64,000 nucleotides of DNA from Legionella tucsonensis. GTDB taxonomy: Bacteria > Pseudomonadota > Gammaproteobacteria > Legionellales > Legionellaceae. The notes beneath the pieces are model-generated. The model ran no database searches. It was not told the origin of the DNA and worked only from the letters and a program-made list of their open reading frames with translations. Each line of letters opens with the position of its first letter. Within the stretch, counting starts at the first letter, position 1. The stretch lies in assembly GCF_001468035.1 (NCBI RefSeq), contig NZ_LNZA01000001.1, positions 2,024,231-2,088,230 of the forward strand, in the 5' to 3' direction. Position numbers and translations under genes: made by a program. Of the stretch, positions 39,166 to 50,832 are shown piece after piece.

Positions 39166-39333
39166 GGGAGATTCTCAAAATAATAAATTTAACATAAAGT
39201 ATAGAAGAATCTGATGATTTTTATTTTGTGCAATCGATTAGTTAGCAAGCCTATTTGTTTGCAATGGGCACTCTCGCTTCCTGGACACTAAAGTTATAAG
39301 TGCGTAGTTACATTCTTGTTGGTAAAGTTATGA
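39166..39333. other. Intergenic stretch upstream of the LRR gene
   Basis: AT-rich divergent region. It should hold the promoter of the LRR-protease gene. Nothing else is supported. Confidence 0.35.
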
Positions 39334-39477
39334 TTGGCAAAAAATAAAGATATTAGGATTAAATTGATAGATACTACAGCTTTAAATCAAACATTCTCAG
39401 TTATTCATACCTTCGAAGACTATGAAAAGCTGAAGCAGTATATTGAAGAAGCTCCTACTAGAGCAGTAGAATTGTAA
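39334..39477 (+). pseudogene. Short orphan frame, possible gene remnant
   Basis: A 47-codon frame beginning TTG encodes a protein-like segment (NQTFSVIHTFEDYEKLKQYI and so on) with balanced polar and hydrophobic residues. It has no strong ribosome site and no upstream continuation. It ends 38 bp before the next gene. It may be the tail of a lost gene. I recognise no family. Confidence 0.3.
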
Positions 39478-39515
39478 ACGAATACCAGTATCTTTTGCCA
39501 TGGAGGCTCAAATAA

Positions 39516-40013
39516 ATGACTTTTGAACAAAATTTTATCCTCAAATGTCTTGATTATATAGAGCAAATACTCTTCGATGACCAAGAATTAGAAGAAGCGA
39601 TTCGTCATTTCACCGAAAACAAAGCGGATAATCCGCGCTATCAACTCAATTCCAAGATTACCGACTCATCACAATGGAGCGCACAAGATAAACTGTACTT
39701 GGGCGCCTCCATTTTCGAAGCAATTGCCCGTACCAACTTATCTTTTTACTCTGAAAATGAGGAACGAGCGCATGAAATAAATGATGCCAATACAGTATTT
39801 CAGGAACAGTATTTATCTGTTTTGACTGAAAAAACTAACCCTAATAACCGGATTGACTCAGTAAGGGAAAAGATTGTACAAATGAAAACAGCGCTGAAAG
39901 ATAAAATAGAACGAGCTGAAAATCCTTACGCTTTTTTTACCCCTGTCACAGCAAGTTTGGTCATACTGGCTGCCGCTACGACAACAGCTACTTTATTAGC
40001 TTACAAGGCATAA
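39516..40013 (+). CDS. Unrecognised protein with a C-terminal transmembrane anchor, candidate effector
   Basis: 165 residues. A polar, acidic, helical body (about 1-135) is followed by a single hydrophobic helix of about 20 residues ending TTATLLAYKA, a tail-anchor layout. GGAGG lies 9 bp upstream of the ATG. It is divergent from the LRR-protease gene and next to a repeat arm, in the accessory stretch. Tail-anchored small proteins occur among Dot/Icm substrates. That role is inference. Confidence 0.55.
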   Translation: MTFEQNFILKCLDYIEQILFDDQELEEAIRHFTENKADNPRYQLNSKITDSSQWSAQDKLYLGASIFEAIARTNLSFYSENEERAHEINDANTVFQEQYLSVLTEKTNPNNRIDSVREKIVQMKTALKDKIERAENPYAFFTPVTASLVILAAATTTATLLAYKA

Positions 40014-40066
40014 CTGTAACCCGAGGAGGATAAGCGCCTTGTTTAAGCATCCAAAACAAGAGAGCT

Positions 40067-40094
40067 GTAGCCTGAGTACAGCGCAGCAAAACCT
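40067..40094 (+). repeat. Single family-A repeat arm
   Basis: GTAGCCTGAGTACAGCGCAG followed by CAAAACCT matches the arm at 8013 with a few changes. The opposite arm is not clear. It lies in the gap between the convergent genes ending at 40013 and 40136. Confidence 0.5.
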
Positions 40095-40135
40095 AGAGAT
40101 GAGTGACCTACTCCTCGTCTTCACTCAAGCTGTGA

Positions 40136-41839
40136 TTAGGCGCTACCAATTAAGGTGATTTTTAACTGACGTCCACAGACCCAAGCTTTGGTTAAATCGC
40201 TCATCATCTCTTTAGGCATGTCTTTAGGCAAGCGTACCGTTGAATGGTCTTCATGAATTTTAAGACCAGTAATGTATTTACTTTGTAAACCAGCCTCATT
40301 CGCAATGGCACCGACAATATTACCTGGTTTCACACCGTGAATTTTACCTACGTCGATTCGGAATAAATCTTGTCCAGAAAATTCATCGTTAAGCTTTTTA
40401 CGTCCTTCCCGGAAACCTTTCTTGTCTGCAGTAAAACCTTTCCGCTCATCGCGAGAACGCTCAAACTTGCCGCCGCGATCGACACGGCCCTCTTTAACTG
40501 GACGTGGTGATTTAGGTAAAGCCAGCTCTTTTTGCCAAGGCAAGTCCTTGTTTAACAATAAGGCAAGCGTTGCAGCAACATCCACAGCAGAAACGTCATT
40601 TTCTTTAATGTATTCTTCAATAATACGTCTGTAAGAAGGTAGGTTTTCATGTTCTAAACGTGTAGTGATGTTTGCCACAAAACGTTGTTGTCGTGCGATT
40701 TGAATCATATGGTCATTAGGTACAGTTACTTTGGTGATACGCTGGCGAGTATGTCGCTCAATGTTGCTAATCAAACGTGCTTCTTTAGGAGTTACAAATA
40801 AAACAGCTACTCCAGAACGCCCCGCTCTGCCTGTTCTTCCGATGCGATGCACATAAGTTTCATTATCATGCGGTAAATCATAGTTAATCACATGAGTTAC
40901 CCGCTCCACATCCAGACCACGCGCAGCAACGTCTGTAGCGACGAGAATATCAATTGCTCCTTGTTTGAATTGCGCGATAATACGTTCACGTAATGCCTGG
41001 GTGATATCGCCGTGTATGGCCATAGCGCGTAGACCTTGTTGTTGCAATACTTCTGCAACTTCTTCCGTGCTGCTTTTAGTGCGCACAAATACGATAACTC
41101 CCTGATATTCTTCTACTGCCAATAAACGCAATAATGCATCAGGTTTTTGATGTCCCGAAGCAAATAAAAAGCGTTGCTCAATACTTTTTACTGTAGCTGT
41201 TTCTGAGCGTATTTCGATAGAAACAGGATCATGCAAATAAGTATTGGCAATTTGGCGTATACGATGAGGCATAGTTGCTGAAAAGAGACCTATTTGTTTC
41301 TTCTCCGGCAGTTTTGCCATGATGGTTTCAATATCTTCGATAAATCCCATACGTAACATTTCATCTGCTTCATCCAGAATAAATGTGCGCAAATTATTTA
41401 ATTGCAAGGTACGTCTATCGATATGATCTAAAATACGGCCTGGAGTTCCAACCACTACCTGAGCACCTGCTCTTAATTGTTTTAATTGACGACCGTAATC
41501 TTGCCCGCCGCATAGAACAGCAACAGTGACTCCACGTTGATTGGCACTTAATAATTCAAACTGTTCTGCAACCTGAATCGCTAATTCACGAGTAGGGGCT
41601 AAAATTAAAGCTTGAGTATCTTGTACATTAGGGGCTAAATTTTGCAATATAGGTAAAGCAAAAGCAGCAGTTTTTCCTGTTCCTGTTTGTGCTAGAGCAA
41701 TCGCATCCCGACCTTTCAGAAGTAAAGGAATCGTTTGCGCTTGAATTGGAGAAGGAGTGGTAAACTTCATATCCTCTAGTGCTTTGTTTAAAGCATCTGA
41801 AAAATTAAAGGATGCAAAGCTTGTGATTTCTTGAGACAT
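40136..41839 (-). CDS. deaD: DEAD-box RNA helicase DeaD/CsdA
   Basis: 567 residues. Q motif, AQTGTGKT (about 50-57), PTRELA, DEAD (about 155), SAT, and HRIGRTGRAGRSG (about 330) are all present. After an Arg/Lys-rich linker (about 440-480) comes a DbpA-type RNA-binding domain (FRIDVGKIHGVKPGNIVGAI). DeaD remodels structured RNA in ribosome assembly and cold adaptation. It is monocistronic. Confidence 0.93.
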   Translation of the reverse strand: MSQEITSFASFNFSDALNKALEDMKFTTPSPIQAQTIPLLLKGRDAIALAQTGTGKTAAFALPILQNLAPNVQDTQALILAPTRELAIQVAEQFELLSANQRGVTVAVLCGGQDYGRQLKQLRAGAQVVVGTPGRILDHIDRRTLQLNNLRTFILDEADEMLRMGFIEDIETIMAKLPEKKQIGLFSATMPHRIRQIANTYLHDPVSIEIRSETATVKSIEQRFLFASGHQKPDALLRLLAVEEYQGVIVFVRTKSSTEEVAEVLQQQGLRAMAIHGDITQALRERIIAQFKQGAIDILVATDVAARGLDVERVTHVINYDLPHDNETYVHRIGRTGRAGRSGVAVLFVTPKEARLISNIERHTRQRITKVTVPNDHMIQIARQQRFVANITTRLEHENLPSYRRIIEEYIKENDVSAVDVAATLALLLNKDLPWQKELALPKSPRPVKEGRVDRGGKFERSRDERKGFTADKKGFREGRKKLNDEFSGQDLFRIDVGKIHGVKPGNIVGAIANEAGLQSKYITGLKIHEDHSTVRLPKDMPKEMMSDLTKAWVCGRQLKITLIGSA

Positions 41840-41976
41840 AAAAATCCTGATCGATTAAAAAATAACCTAAAAAGGCCGAGTGATATAAAATTGAGCATTA
41901 TAATAACAAAATAAACAAAATAATGCACTATATTTATGAAATGATTAGGAAAGAACTTCTTATTAAGCAAATATAA

Positions 41977-42005
41977 CCCAGGTGTCAACACAGCGAAACC
42001 CGGGG
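41977..42005. repeat. Single family-A repeat arm
   Basis: CCCAGGTGTCAACACAGCGA then AACCCGGGG is a diverged arm of the palindrome family, between deaD and the end of fadH. Confidence 0.45.
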
Positions 42006-42069
42006 ATTGAAGTGAATGATTATAACATGGTTTTTCTTAAATTACGGGTTCACTATCACCTCGACTATT

Positions 42070-44163
<2,094 letters not shown>

Positions 44164-44200
44164 TTAGAAACTTGTGGGGGGAACACGAAACATTACACTA

Positions 44201-44230
44201 AACCCAGATTACGCTTCGCTTACCTAGGCT
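44201..44230. repeat. Diverged family-A repeat arm
   Basis: AACCCAGATTACGCTTCGCT and TACCTAGGCT recall the AACCCGGG...TTCGC...CCAGGCT arm at 15531. It fills the gap between fadH and the transporter gene. Confidence 0.4.
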
Positions 44231-45129
44231 CAATTAGAAAGCCGTTCTTTTTGAACAAAAGTAAGGCGCATCTGAAAGCGATTGGCAATAAAAGCACCCG
44301 CCAAAGTAATGCAACATCCAACAAGTGAAAGTAAGGAGGGTTGTTCATCTAGCAAGAGAAATCCCATGAATGTTGATACAATGGGAAGAGCATAAAGCAT
44401 GATTGATGCATTAGATGCCGGTAAGTATTTCAGCACATAAGCCCATGCCAAATAGGCAAGCGCGGCTGGAAAAATACCCATATAAACAACTGCCGCCGTA
44501 GTTTGAAAATCTGCAACTTGAATTTGCTGAAGCATATCGGGGAAAAATACAGATAACAATAAAGTTCCGCCCCACATTACCCAAGCGATAATCGCAACAG
44601 GATGATACACGCTTACGAATTGTTTTTGAATAATTGTTAAAATAGCACCCATCAAAGCAGAAACCAAAATCGCTAAAATTCCCTGCTGCATTCCAGGCTC
44701 TGAGTTGTTGTCAATCGCCAATAAAGCCAGACCCAATATACTGATAATGATACCAACCCATACACCTCGCGCCAGTTTTTCCTGTAAAAAAATCAATGAT
44801 AAAATGACAGTCAACACTGGCATTAACCCAAGAATAAAACTGGCTATACCAGCAGAAACACTCAGCTCGCCATAATTTAAACAAATATTATAAATACCTA
44901 TGCCAGCCATGCCAGTAAGAAGTAATTGCAACCGATCTTTCCAAGCCACTCGTTTTTTAATGCCTAGGCTATAGTAGATGATCAGCATACACAGTGAAGC
45001 AATCATAAAGCGTAAAAGAGCAAGTGCTCCTGGGGAATAGGCGGCTAATCCAATGCGTATCCCAACGAATGCTGAAGCCCATAATACAATGGCAACAGTA
45101 ACCACACAGCTCACTTTGAAAGACGGCAT
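44230..45129 (-). CDS. EamA/DMT-family membrane transporter
   Basis: 299 residues, strongly hydrophobic, with about ten transmembrane helices in two EamA repeats (about 10-135 and 150-285). Signatures include LWASAFVGIRIGL near the N-terminus and YLPASNASIMLYALPIVSTF near the C-terminus. Such proteins export or import amino acids, metabolites or drugs; the substrate cannot be deduced. It is a single gene. Confidence 0.85.
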   Translation of the reverse strand: MPSFKVSCVVTVAIVLWASAFVGIRIGLAAYSPGALALLRFMIASLCMLIIYYSLGIKKRVAWKDRLQLLLTGMAGIGIYNICLNYGELSVSAGIASFILGLMPVLTVILSLIFLQEKLARGVWVGIIISILGLALLAIDNNSEPGMQQGILAILVSALMGAILTIIQKQFVSVYHPVAIIAWVMWGGTLLLSVFFPDMLQQIQVADFQTTAAVVYMGIFPAALAYLAWAYVLKYLPASNASIMLYALPIVSTFMGFLLLDEQPSLLSLVGCCITLAGAFIANRFQMRLTFVQKERLSN

Positions 45130-45402
45130 CCCAACACACCCGGAGAAAATAACAGACTTATTGTATCAGGATTACTCGTAACAATCACGTTACAGCATAC
45201 GCACAACACCACTAATTCGTCATATTTTCCCGAGCAATAATAAAGCCCAAATTATGTTGCATTGCACCCAGAAAACACCCAATATAAAGCGCTTTTTTTG
45301 CAAAATTCAATTTTATTGAGGCCAATATGTAAAAACTCTTGGCATTTTCTTTTTTTATAATCTACTTTTAAAGAAGGGCCTGTTCCTGCTGAGGAAGAAT
45401 CT

Positions 45403-46233
45403 ATGGATGACCCTTTTTCTGCGCTATCAAACGCCGTTGAATCCGTTTTCCATTTGGTAAAACCAAGAAGTAACGGAAAATATATCTACTCTGAAATTCA
45501 GGGGCTCAAGGAAGCGCTAGACAATTATCGGCAACACAGTGAAAAAACTACGTTTATTGGACTGGTAAAAGCATTAGGCGCAGCATTATATCTCTTTGAA
45601 AAGTGGCGGATTAATTTTGAGCCTATAAAAAGTTCGGTTGATGCTCTAGCTTCACAACACCAAATGCCCGCCATTAATTGGGACAAGTATCTCACTCATC
45701 CTAAAGTTTCACCAAGATTCCAATTTGGTGATCAGCAAGGTGAAGAATTTATCTCCTGGTTAAAATCTATATCCAAAAAAGCTTTTATGCAGCAAGAGAA
45801 TGGCATCATAGCTATGTTAATTGCATATAGTGAATATGATGGATTTAGCGATAAATTAACGACTCACTTGCAAAATCACCCAGAGTTTTTATTGCACTTG
45901 ATTCTAGAATCCAAGGAAAATTTTATCGAGATTTCCAGTTCGCGTTTAATTTTGCATTTAACTCATAAACAAATAGCTCAAGCAATAATCCACTATTTGC
46001 CGGAATTACTGCAAGAGCATCCAGATCCATTCGTCCAGGTAGAACAGCTCGTAGCTAGACTGAATGTAATATTAACTCATGGGTGCGGAATTTCTACACT
46101 TTTACGTAATTCTGAAGCCAAAGCAATTTTAGATAGCTCTGAGTTTTTTCAAATATACCAAAGTGAACAATATAAAAATCGTCAAGCATATCCTTTATTT
46201 GTAGAAGATGAGTATTCGAAGCCACAAATTTAA
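45403..46233 (+). CDS. Unrecognised helical protein beside mdh, candidate effector
   Basis: 276 residues, no signal peptide. An N-terminal Ser/Asn region is followed by alternating amphipathic helices, including one hydrophobic helix about 50-62 (IGLVKALGAALYLF). The tail is acidic and polar (FVEDEYSKPQI), the kind found on Dot/Icm substrates. GAGGAAG precedes the ATG. In L. pneumophila the gene next to mdh is the effector mavF, by recall, so this may be its positional counterpart. No motif gives a function. Confidence 0.55.
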   Translation: MDDPFSALSNAVESVFHLVKPRSNGKYIYSEIQGLKEALDNYRQHSEKTTFIGLVKALGAALYLFEKWRINFEPIKSSVDALASQHQMPAINWDKYLTHPKVSPRFQFGDQQGEEFISWLKSISKKAFMQQENGIIAMLIAYSEYDGFSDKLTTHLQNHPEFLLHLILESKENFIEISSSRLILHLTHKQIAQAIIHYLPELLQEHPDPFVQVEQLVARLNVILTHGCGISTLLRNSEAKAILDSSEFFQIYQSEQYKNRQAYPLFVEDEYSKPQI

Positions 46234-46280
46234 TCAATAGGTATCAATAAAGCCAGAACCCATGATTAACGAGTTTACAC

Positions 46281-46318
46281 GTGAACCCGGGTTCCGCAGA
46301 CACGTCACCCAGGGCTGC
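46281..46318. repeat. Degenerate family-A palindrome
   Basis: GTGAACCCGGGTTCC and ACGTCACCCAGGGC form a diverged copy between the convergent ends of the 276-residue gene and mdh, again at a convergent junction. Confidence 0.4.
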
Positions 46319-46333
46319 ATAAAGAAATCATCC

Positions 46334-47323
46334 TCAATCTAACAAGCCTAAAGACTTCACTGTATCACGTTCTTGTCTTAACTCATCTAAAGTTCTGTCA
46401 AACATTTCACGGCCATAAGCGTTAAAAGACAAGCCTTCAACTACTTTTAATTCACCGTGTTCATGCCGACAAGGAAAAGAGAAGATTAAACCTTCATCCA
46501 CACCATACTCGCCTTTAGAACTACGGCACATTGAGAATGACTCTCCTGCAGGAGTATCAGTAACTAAATGATTTACACCTGTGATAATGGCATTGGCAGC
46601 TGAAGCAGCAGAAGAAGAACCACGAGCTTTAATTACTGCAGCGCCACGCTGTTGTACAGTCGAGACAAATGTGTCTTTCAACCAAGACTCATCAATAGCC
46701 TTAGCTGCAGAAACTCCATTGATTTTCGCATTATAAAAATCAGGATACTGAGTAGAAGAATGATTTCCCCAAATTGTCATTTGCGTGACTGCAGTAATAT
46801 CAACCCCTGCTTTTTTAGCCAATTGAGTACGTGATCTTAATTCATCCAACGTAGTCATAGCATAAAAACGATCATTAGGTATGTCTTTAGCGTTATTCAT
46901 AGCGATTAAGCAGTTTGTATTACATGGATTACCGACAACAAATACGCGCACATCATCGCTTGCATAATCATTAATTGTCTGGCCTTGTTTAGTGAATATT
47001 CCGCCATTAATTTGCAATAAATCAGAACGTTCCATGCCTTGCTTGCGAGGTACAGAACCTACCAATAATGCCCAGTTTATTCCATCCATTGCCTTATTCA
47101 TATCTGAAGTACAAACCACACGCTTCAATAAGGGGAAGGCACAATCGTCAAGCTCCATAGCAACCCCTTCCAGAGAAGGAAGTGCCGCTTCAAGCTCAAG
47201 TAAATTTAATTCCACTTCAGTATTTAGACCAAACATTTGTCCCGAAGCAATCCGAAATAATAATGCATAACCAATTTGTCCAGCTGCTCCAGTAACAGCA
47301 ACCCTAACTCGTTTATTTGCCAT
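46334..47323 (-). CDS. mdh: Malate dehydrogenase
   Basis: 329 residues, the cytosolic-type MDH. It oxidises malate to oxaloacetate with NAD. The [11 protein letters not shown] nucleotide loop, the substrate arginines in [12 protein letters not shown], the GNPCNTNC segment and the catalytic His in [12 protein letters not shown] (about residue 188) are all visible. AGAGGAAA precedes the ATG. Confidence 0.96.
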   Translation of the reverse strand: MANKRVRVAVTGAAGQIGYALLFRIASGQMFGLNTEVELNLLELEAALPSLEGVAMELDDCAFPLLKRVVCTSDMNKAMDGINWALLVGSVPRKQGMERSDLLQINGGIFTKQGQTINDYASDDVRVFVVGNPCNTNCLIAMNNAKDIPNDRFYAMTTLDELRSRTQLAKKAGVDITAVTQMTIWGNHSSTQYPDFYNAKINGVSAAKAIDESWLKDTFVSTVQQRGAAVIKARGSSSAASAANAIITGVNHLVTDTPAGESFSMCRSSKGEYGVDEGLIFSFPCRHEHGELKVVEGLSFNAYGREMFDRTLDELRQERDTVKSLGLLD

Positions 47324-47468
47324 GTGATTTCCTCTTGTTTTTCAGGTAATCATCGAAAATTCTCTCTCGCTAAGCGGGAAGAGCACAACATGAATGATTA
47401 CATTTTTTGTTAGAAAACTCCCAACATGATACTATTGCATTCCCAAACAAGCCAGTCTAAAAAGAGTA

Positions 47469-48593
47469 ATGATTCCTTTATCGTTGTACATTCACATTCC
47501 ATGGTGCATTCGCAAATGCCCTTACTGTGATTTTAATTCCCATAAAAGTCCTGAGATTTTACCAGAACAAAATTATGTTCAAGCACTGATTGCTGATTTA
47601 AAAGCCGATTTGCAGCATGTTAAATCCCGTGAAATTTGCTCTATTTTTATTGGCGGAGGGACTCCGAGTCTTCTTTCTGCTCATGCCTACGATATCTTAT
47701 TCACTGAACTAAAGTATCTTTTGCCCTTTGCCCAAGATATTGAAATCACTATGGAGGCAAATCCAGGTACTGTAGAACAGCAACGCTTTACTGAGTATCG
47801 ACAAATCGGTATTAACCGGCTTTCCTTAGGCATTCAAAGCTTTAATCCGGAACATCTTCGCACACTGGGTCGCATCCATGACGCACAACAGGCTCATCGT
47901 GCTATCGACTCTGCACGTACTGCCGGTTTTAACAACTTAAATCTGGATATCATGCACAGTTTACCCAAGCAAAGCATAGCTCAAGGACTCGATGATTTGC
48001 GTACTGCCATTGCGCACCAACCAGAACATTTATCTTGGTACCAATTAACCATAGAGCCCAATACAGTATTTTACAAAGAAAAGCCTCCATTACCTTCTGA
48101 AGATGAAGCCTGGCATCTGGAAGAAAAAGGACTCGCTTTACTTAAAGAGTCCGGTTTTGAACGCTATGAAATTTCCGCCTTTGCCAAACCTGCGCGACAA
48201 GCTCAGCATAATTTAAATTACTGGTTATTTGGTGATTACCTGGGTATAGGGGCAGGTGCTCATGGCAAAATCACCACCCGAAATGGAATACTAAGAACAC
48301 GCAAACAACGTCAGCCTAAAGAATATCTCGACCCAGACAAACCTTTTTTAGCAAATATAGAGATGGTAGAACCCCAAGATCTTCTTTTTGAATTTATGCT
48401 CAACACCACGCGATTAGAGCAAGTCATCCCGTTAGAACTTTTTACGCAAACTACGGGCTTGCCATTGAATTATTTACTCCCTAAACTCAAAACAGCAGAG
48501 CATAAAAACCTAATTACCCTCACTGATACATACTGGCAAGTAACTGCTTTTGGCCGACGTTACACCAACGATTTGCAAGCCTTATATTTGTAA
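47469..48593 (+). CDS. hemW: Radical-SAM haem chaperone HemW
   Basis: 374 residues. The 4Fe-4S Cys triad CIRKCPYC (about 12-19) and the FIGGGTPSLL SAM motif are intact. The HNLNYW sequence (about 247) is the HemW haem-binding HNxxYW, which separates it from the true oxygen-independent coproporphyrinogen oxidase HemN. It delivers haem to membrane enzymes. It is divergent from mdh. Confidence 0.92.
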   Translation: MIPLSLYIHIPWCIRKCPYCDFNSHKSPEILPEQNYVQALIADLKADLQHVKSREICSIFIGGGTPSLLSAHAYDILFTELKYLLPFAQDIEITMEANPGTVEQQRFTEYRQIGINRLSLGIQSFNPEHLRTLGRIHDAQQAHRAIDSARTAGFNNLNLDIMHSLPKQSIAQGLDDLRTAIAHQPEHLSWYQLTIEPNTVFYKEKPPLPSEDEAWHLEEKGLALLKESGFERYEISAFAKPARQAQHNLNYWLFGDYLGIGAGAHGKITTRNGILRTRKQRQPKEYLDPDKPFLANIEMVEPQDLLFEFMLNTTRLEQVIPLELFTQTTGLPLNYLLPKLKTAEHKNLITLTDTYWQVTAFGRRYTNDLQALYL

Positions 48594-48697
48594 GCTCAAT
48601 AAATCGCTTACCCTAATTAAACGCCTAAATTTCGGGGCTCTTGCTTGTAAATAAAGATTAATTGATAATAAGTTATTATTCGAAAAAGGAGCAATCG

Positions 48698-49534
48698 GTG
48701 ATATTATTTATATTCTTGGTAGTTCTTGCTTATTTAATGGGATCTATCTGCTCTGCAGTCATTGTCTGCAAGGCTTGCTCTTTGCCCGATCCACGTACAG
48801 AAGGTTCAAAAAATCCCGGTGCTACTAATGTCTTGCGTATTGCAGGAAAACAATATGCGGCCATGGTTATGATTGCCGATCTACTGAAAGGTACTATTCC
48901 TGTGCTCATTGCTAAAATCTTGGGTGCAGGCCCTGCGACCGTAGGATTTACTGCTTTGGCTGCGGTTATAGGCCATATGTATCCTGTTTTTTTTGACTTC
49001 AAAGGAGGAAAGGGTGTTGCTACAGCAATTGGTGCACTCTTAGGCTTTCATTTCATTGTTGGCATTTTAGTTGTAGCAACGTGGTCAATCGTCGCCAAGT
49101 TTTCACGTTATGCCTCTTTAGCCTCTATAACAGCTATTGGTTTTGCTCCATTTTATTCACTATTACTTATCCAGCATCTGGATATTTTCCTACCTATATT
49201 CATTATGGCCTTATTAATCGTCTACAAACATAACGAGAACATTGTGCGCCTTATTGATAAAAAAGAGCCAAAAATTAAATTAAAGGAAGATGTTCTTGAT
49301 ATCATGATGGAGGGCAAAGCAGAGCACGCTGTTCCCCCCAAAAAACCTGACACTATGCCCGAAGAAACAGTAATTGAAATAGAAGAAGTGATTATCACTG
49401 AAACTGTAGAGGTTGAGCCTGAAGTTAAAGTTACGAAAGAAACCAGTAAAAAAGCTGAAGAATCTGAAAAGAAAACCAGAGCTAAAAAAACCACTGCACC
49501 CAAAACGAAAACAAAAAAGCCTGAAGAGAAATAA
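48698..49534 (+). CDS. plsY: Acyl-phosphate:glycerol-3-phosphate acyltransferase PlsY with a long charged tail
   Basis: 278 residues from GTG 48698, which has AAAAAGGAG 6 bp upstream; the TTG at 48662 has no such site. Residues about 1-190 are a normal PlsY with SKNPGATNVLR (about 36-46), HMYPVFFDFKGGKGVAT and a late YKHNENIVRL. Typical PlsY is about 200 residues; here about 80 more are added, acidic then very Lys-rich (KTRAKKTTAPKTKTKKPEEK). The tail should lie on the cytosolic side and its role is unknown. Confidence 0.9.
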   Translation: MILFIFLVVLAYLMGSICSAVIVCKACSLPDPRTEGSKNPGATNVLRIAGKQYAAMVMIADLLKGTIPVLIAKILGAGPATVGFTALAAVIGHMYPVFFDFKGGKGVATAIGALLGFHFIVGILVVATWSIVAKFSRYASLASITAIGFAPFYSLLLIQHLDIFLPIFIMALLIVYKHNENIVRLIDKKEPKIKLKEDVLDIMMEGKAEHAVPPKKPDTMPEETVIEIEEVIITETVEVEPEVKVTKETSKKAEESEKKTRAKKTTAPKTKTKKPEEK

Positions 49535-49566
49535 AATAAAACAAGCACAGATTCTAAAATCTAGAC

Positions 49567-49605
49567 ATCCCTGAAAAATCCGTTTTCACAAGGATTTTCA
49601 GGGAT
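49567..49605. terminator. Bidirectional terminator between plsY and tsaD
   Basis: ATCCCTGAAAAATCC at 49567-49581 pairs with GGATTTTCAGGGAT at 49592-49605 around a 10-nt loop. It sits between convergent plsY and tsaD. A-rich sequence follows on the plus strand, so the better U-tract serves the tsaD direction. Confidence 0.65.
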
Positions 49606-49615
49606 TGAAAAAAAG

Positions 49616-50617
49616 TCAAGCCAAAGGCCATCTTGCCTTAACTTCTACCCCACTACTTAAATCCTTTTCTCCCCTTAACATCCGCAAACATCCAGCAAAA
49701 GCAATCATTGCTCCATTATCGGTACAATATTCTAAAGCTGGAAAATAAATTGTTCCGCCAATACCCTGAATCCATTCGCGCAAACCCACACGCAATGCTT
49801 TATTTGCCCCTACTCCGCCCGCAACGACCAATTGCTTGCAACCTGACTCGTGCACAGCCCGTTTGCATTTAATCATTAGGGTTTCAACCACTGCTTCTTG
49901 AAATGCCTTGGCAATTTCAGCACGTGCACGCTCATCTTTTGTGCTTTGATTCCAAGTGTTTAATGCAAAGGTTTTTAAGCCGCTGAAACTAAAATCCAGG
50001 CCGGGTCTATCTGTCATGGGACGGGGAAACCGATAAGGGGTCGATTCACATTGATCGGCAAGAGCTGCAAGTACCGGGCCTCCGGGGTACGGTATGCCCA
50101 TGAGTTTAGCGGTTTTATCAAAAGCTTCACCTACTGCATCATCCAGAGTATCTCCAAGGATACGATATACTCCTAAATCCTTGACTTCAACTAATTGACA
50201 ATGACCACCAGATGCCAAAAGTGCGATAAAGGGGAATTCGAGTGATGGAGTTTCCATTTTTGCAGCTAAAAGGTGCGCTTCCAAGTGATGAATGGCCAAA
50301 GCAGGAATTTGTAATGCGTATGCCAGGCTTTTTGCAAAACAAGCTCCTACCAGTAAAGCACCAATCAACCCGGGACCTGCTGTATAGGCAATACCATCCA
50401 ATGCTTTTTTATCAATTCCTGTTTGTTGCAATACCTTATCAAGCAAAGGAATCAAATAATTAATGTGATCACGTGAAGCAAGTTCAGGAACCACGCCGCC
50501 ATGTACTCGGTGTGTATCAATTTGCGAATGTAAGGCATGCGCCAACAAACCAGCATCTGAATCGTAAATCGCTATTCCAGTTTCATCACAAGAAGATTCA
50601 ATGCCCAAAATCAACAT
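49616..50617 (-). CDS. tsaD: tRNA N6-threonylcarbamoyladenosine transferase subunit TsaD
   Basis: 333 residues from the ATG at 50617; the frame is open to 50704 but the family begins [14 protein letters not shown]. The metal ligands are in HHLEAH (about 108-113), and [22 protein letters not shown] and ATP-binding [10 protein letters not shown] are present. It transfers threonylcarbamoyl to A37 of ANN-decoding tRNAs. In many gammaproteobacteria it is directly divergent from rpsU; here a 463-codon gene intervenes. Confidence 0.95.
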   Translation of the reverse strand: MLILGIESSCDETGIAIYDSDAGLLAHALHSQIDTHRVHGGVVPELASRDHINYLIPLLDKVLQQTGIDKKALDGIAYTAGPGLIGALLVGACFAKSLAYALQIPALAIHHLEAHLLAAKMETPSLEFPFIALLASGGHCQLVEVKDLGVYRILGDTLDDAVGEAFDKTAKLMGIPYPGGPVLAALADQCESTPYRFPRPMTDRPGLDFSFSGLKTFALNTWNQSTKDERARAEIAKAFQEAVVETLMIKCKRAVHESGCKQLVVAGGVGANKALRVGLREWIQGIGGTIYFPALEYCTDNGAMIAFAGCLRMLRGEKDLSSGVEVKARWPLA

Positions 50618-50832
50618 ACAAAACCTAATCTGAGAGTAGTAGCAAATCCAGAATTGTAACACACTAATCGAGTCCCATTGCACCTTGTTGTCTTTAAAAA
50701 ACAAATCAACGAATGAAATGCTCTTTAATTAATCGATTTGTGGTATAATATGTCTAGAACAGGACTTAGATATATTTGCTTTGGCTACCATAAGCATTAT
50801 AAGCCCAAATGTATTTTCTTTGGAGCATTAAA

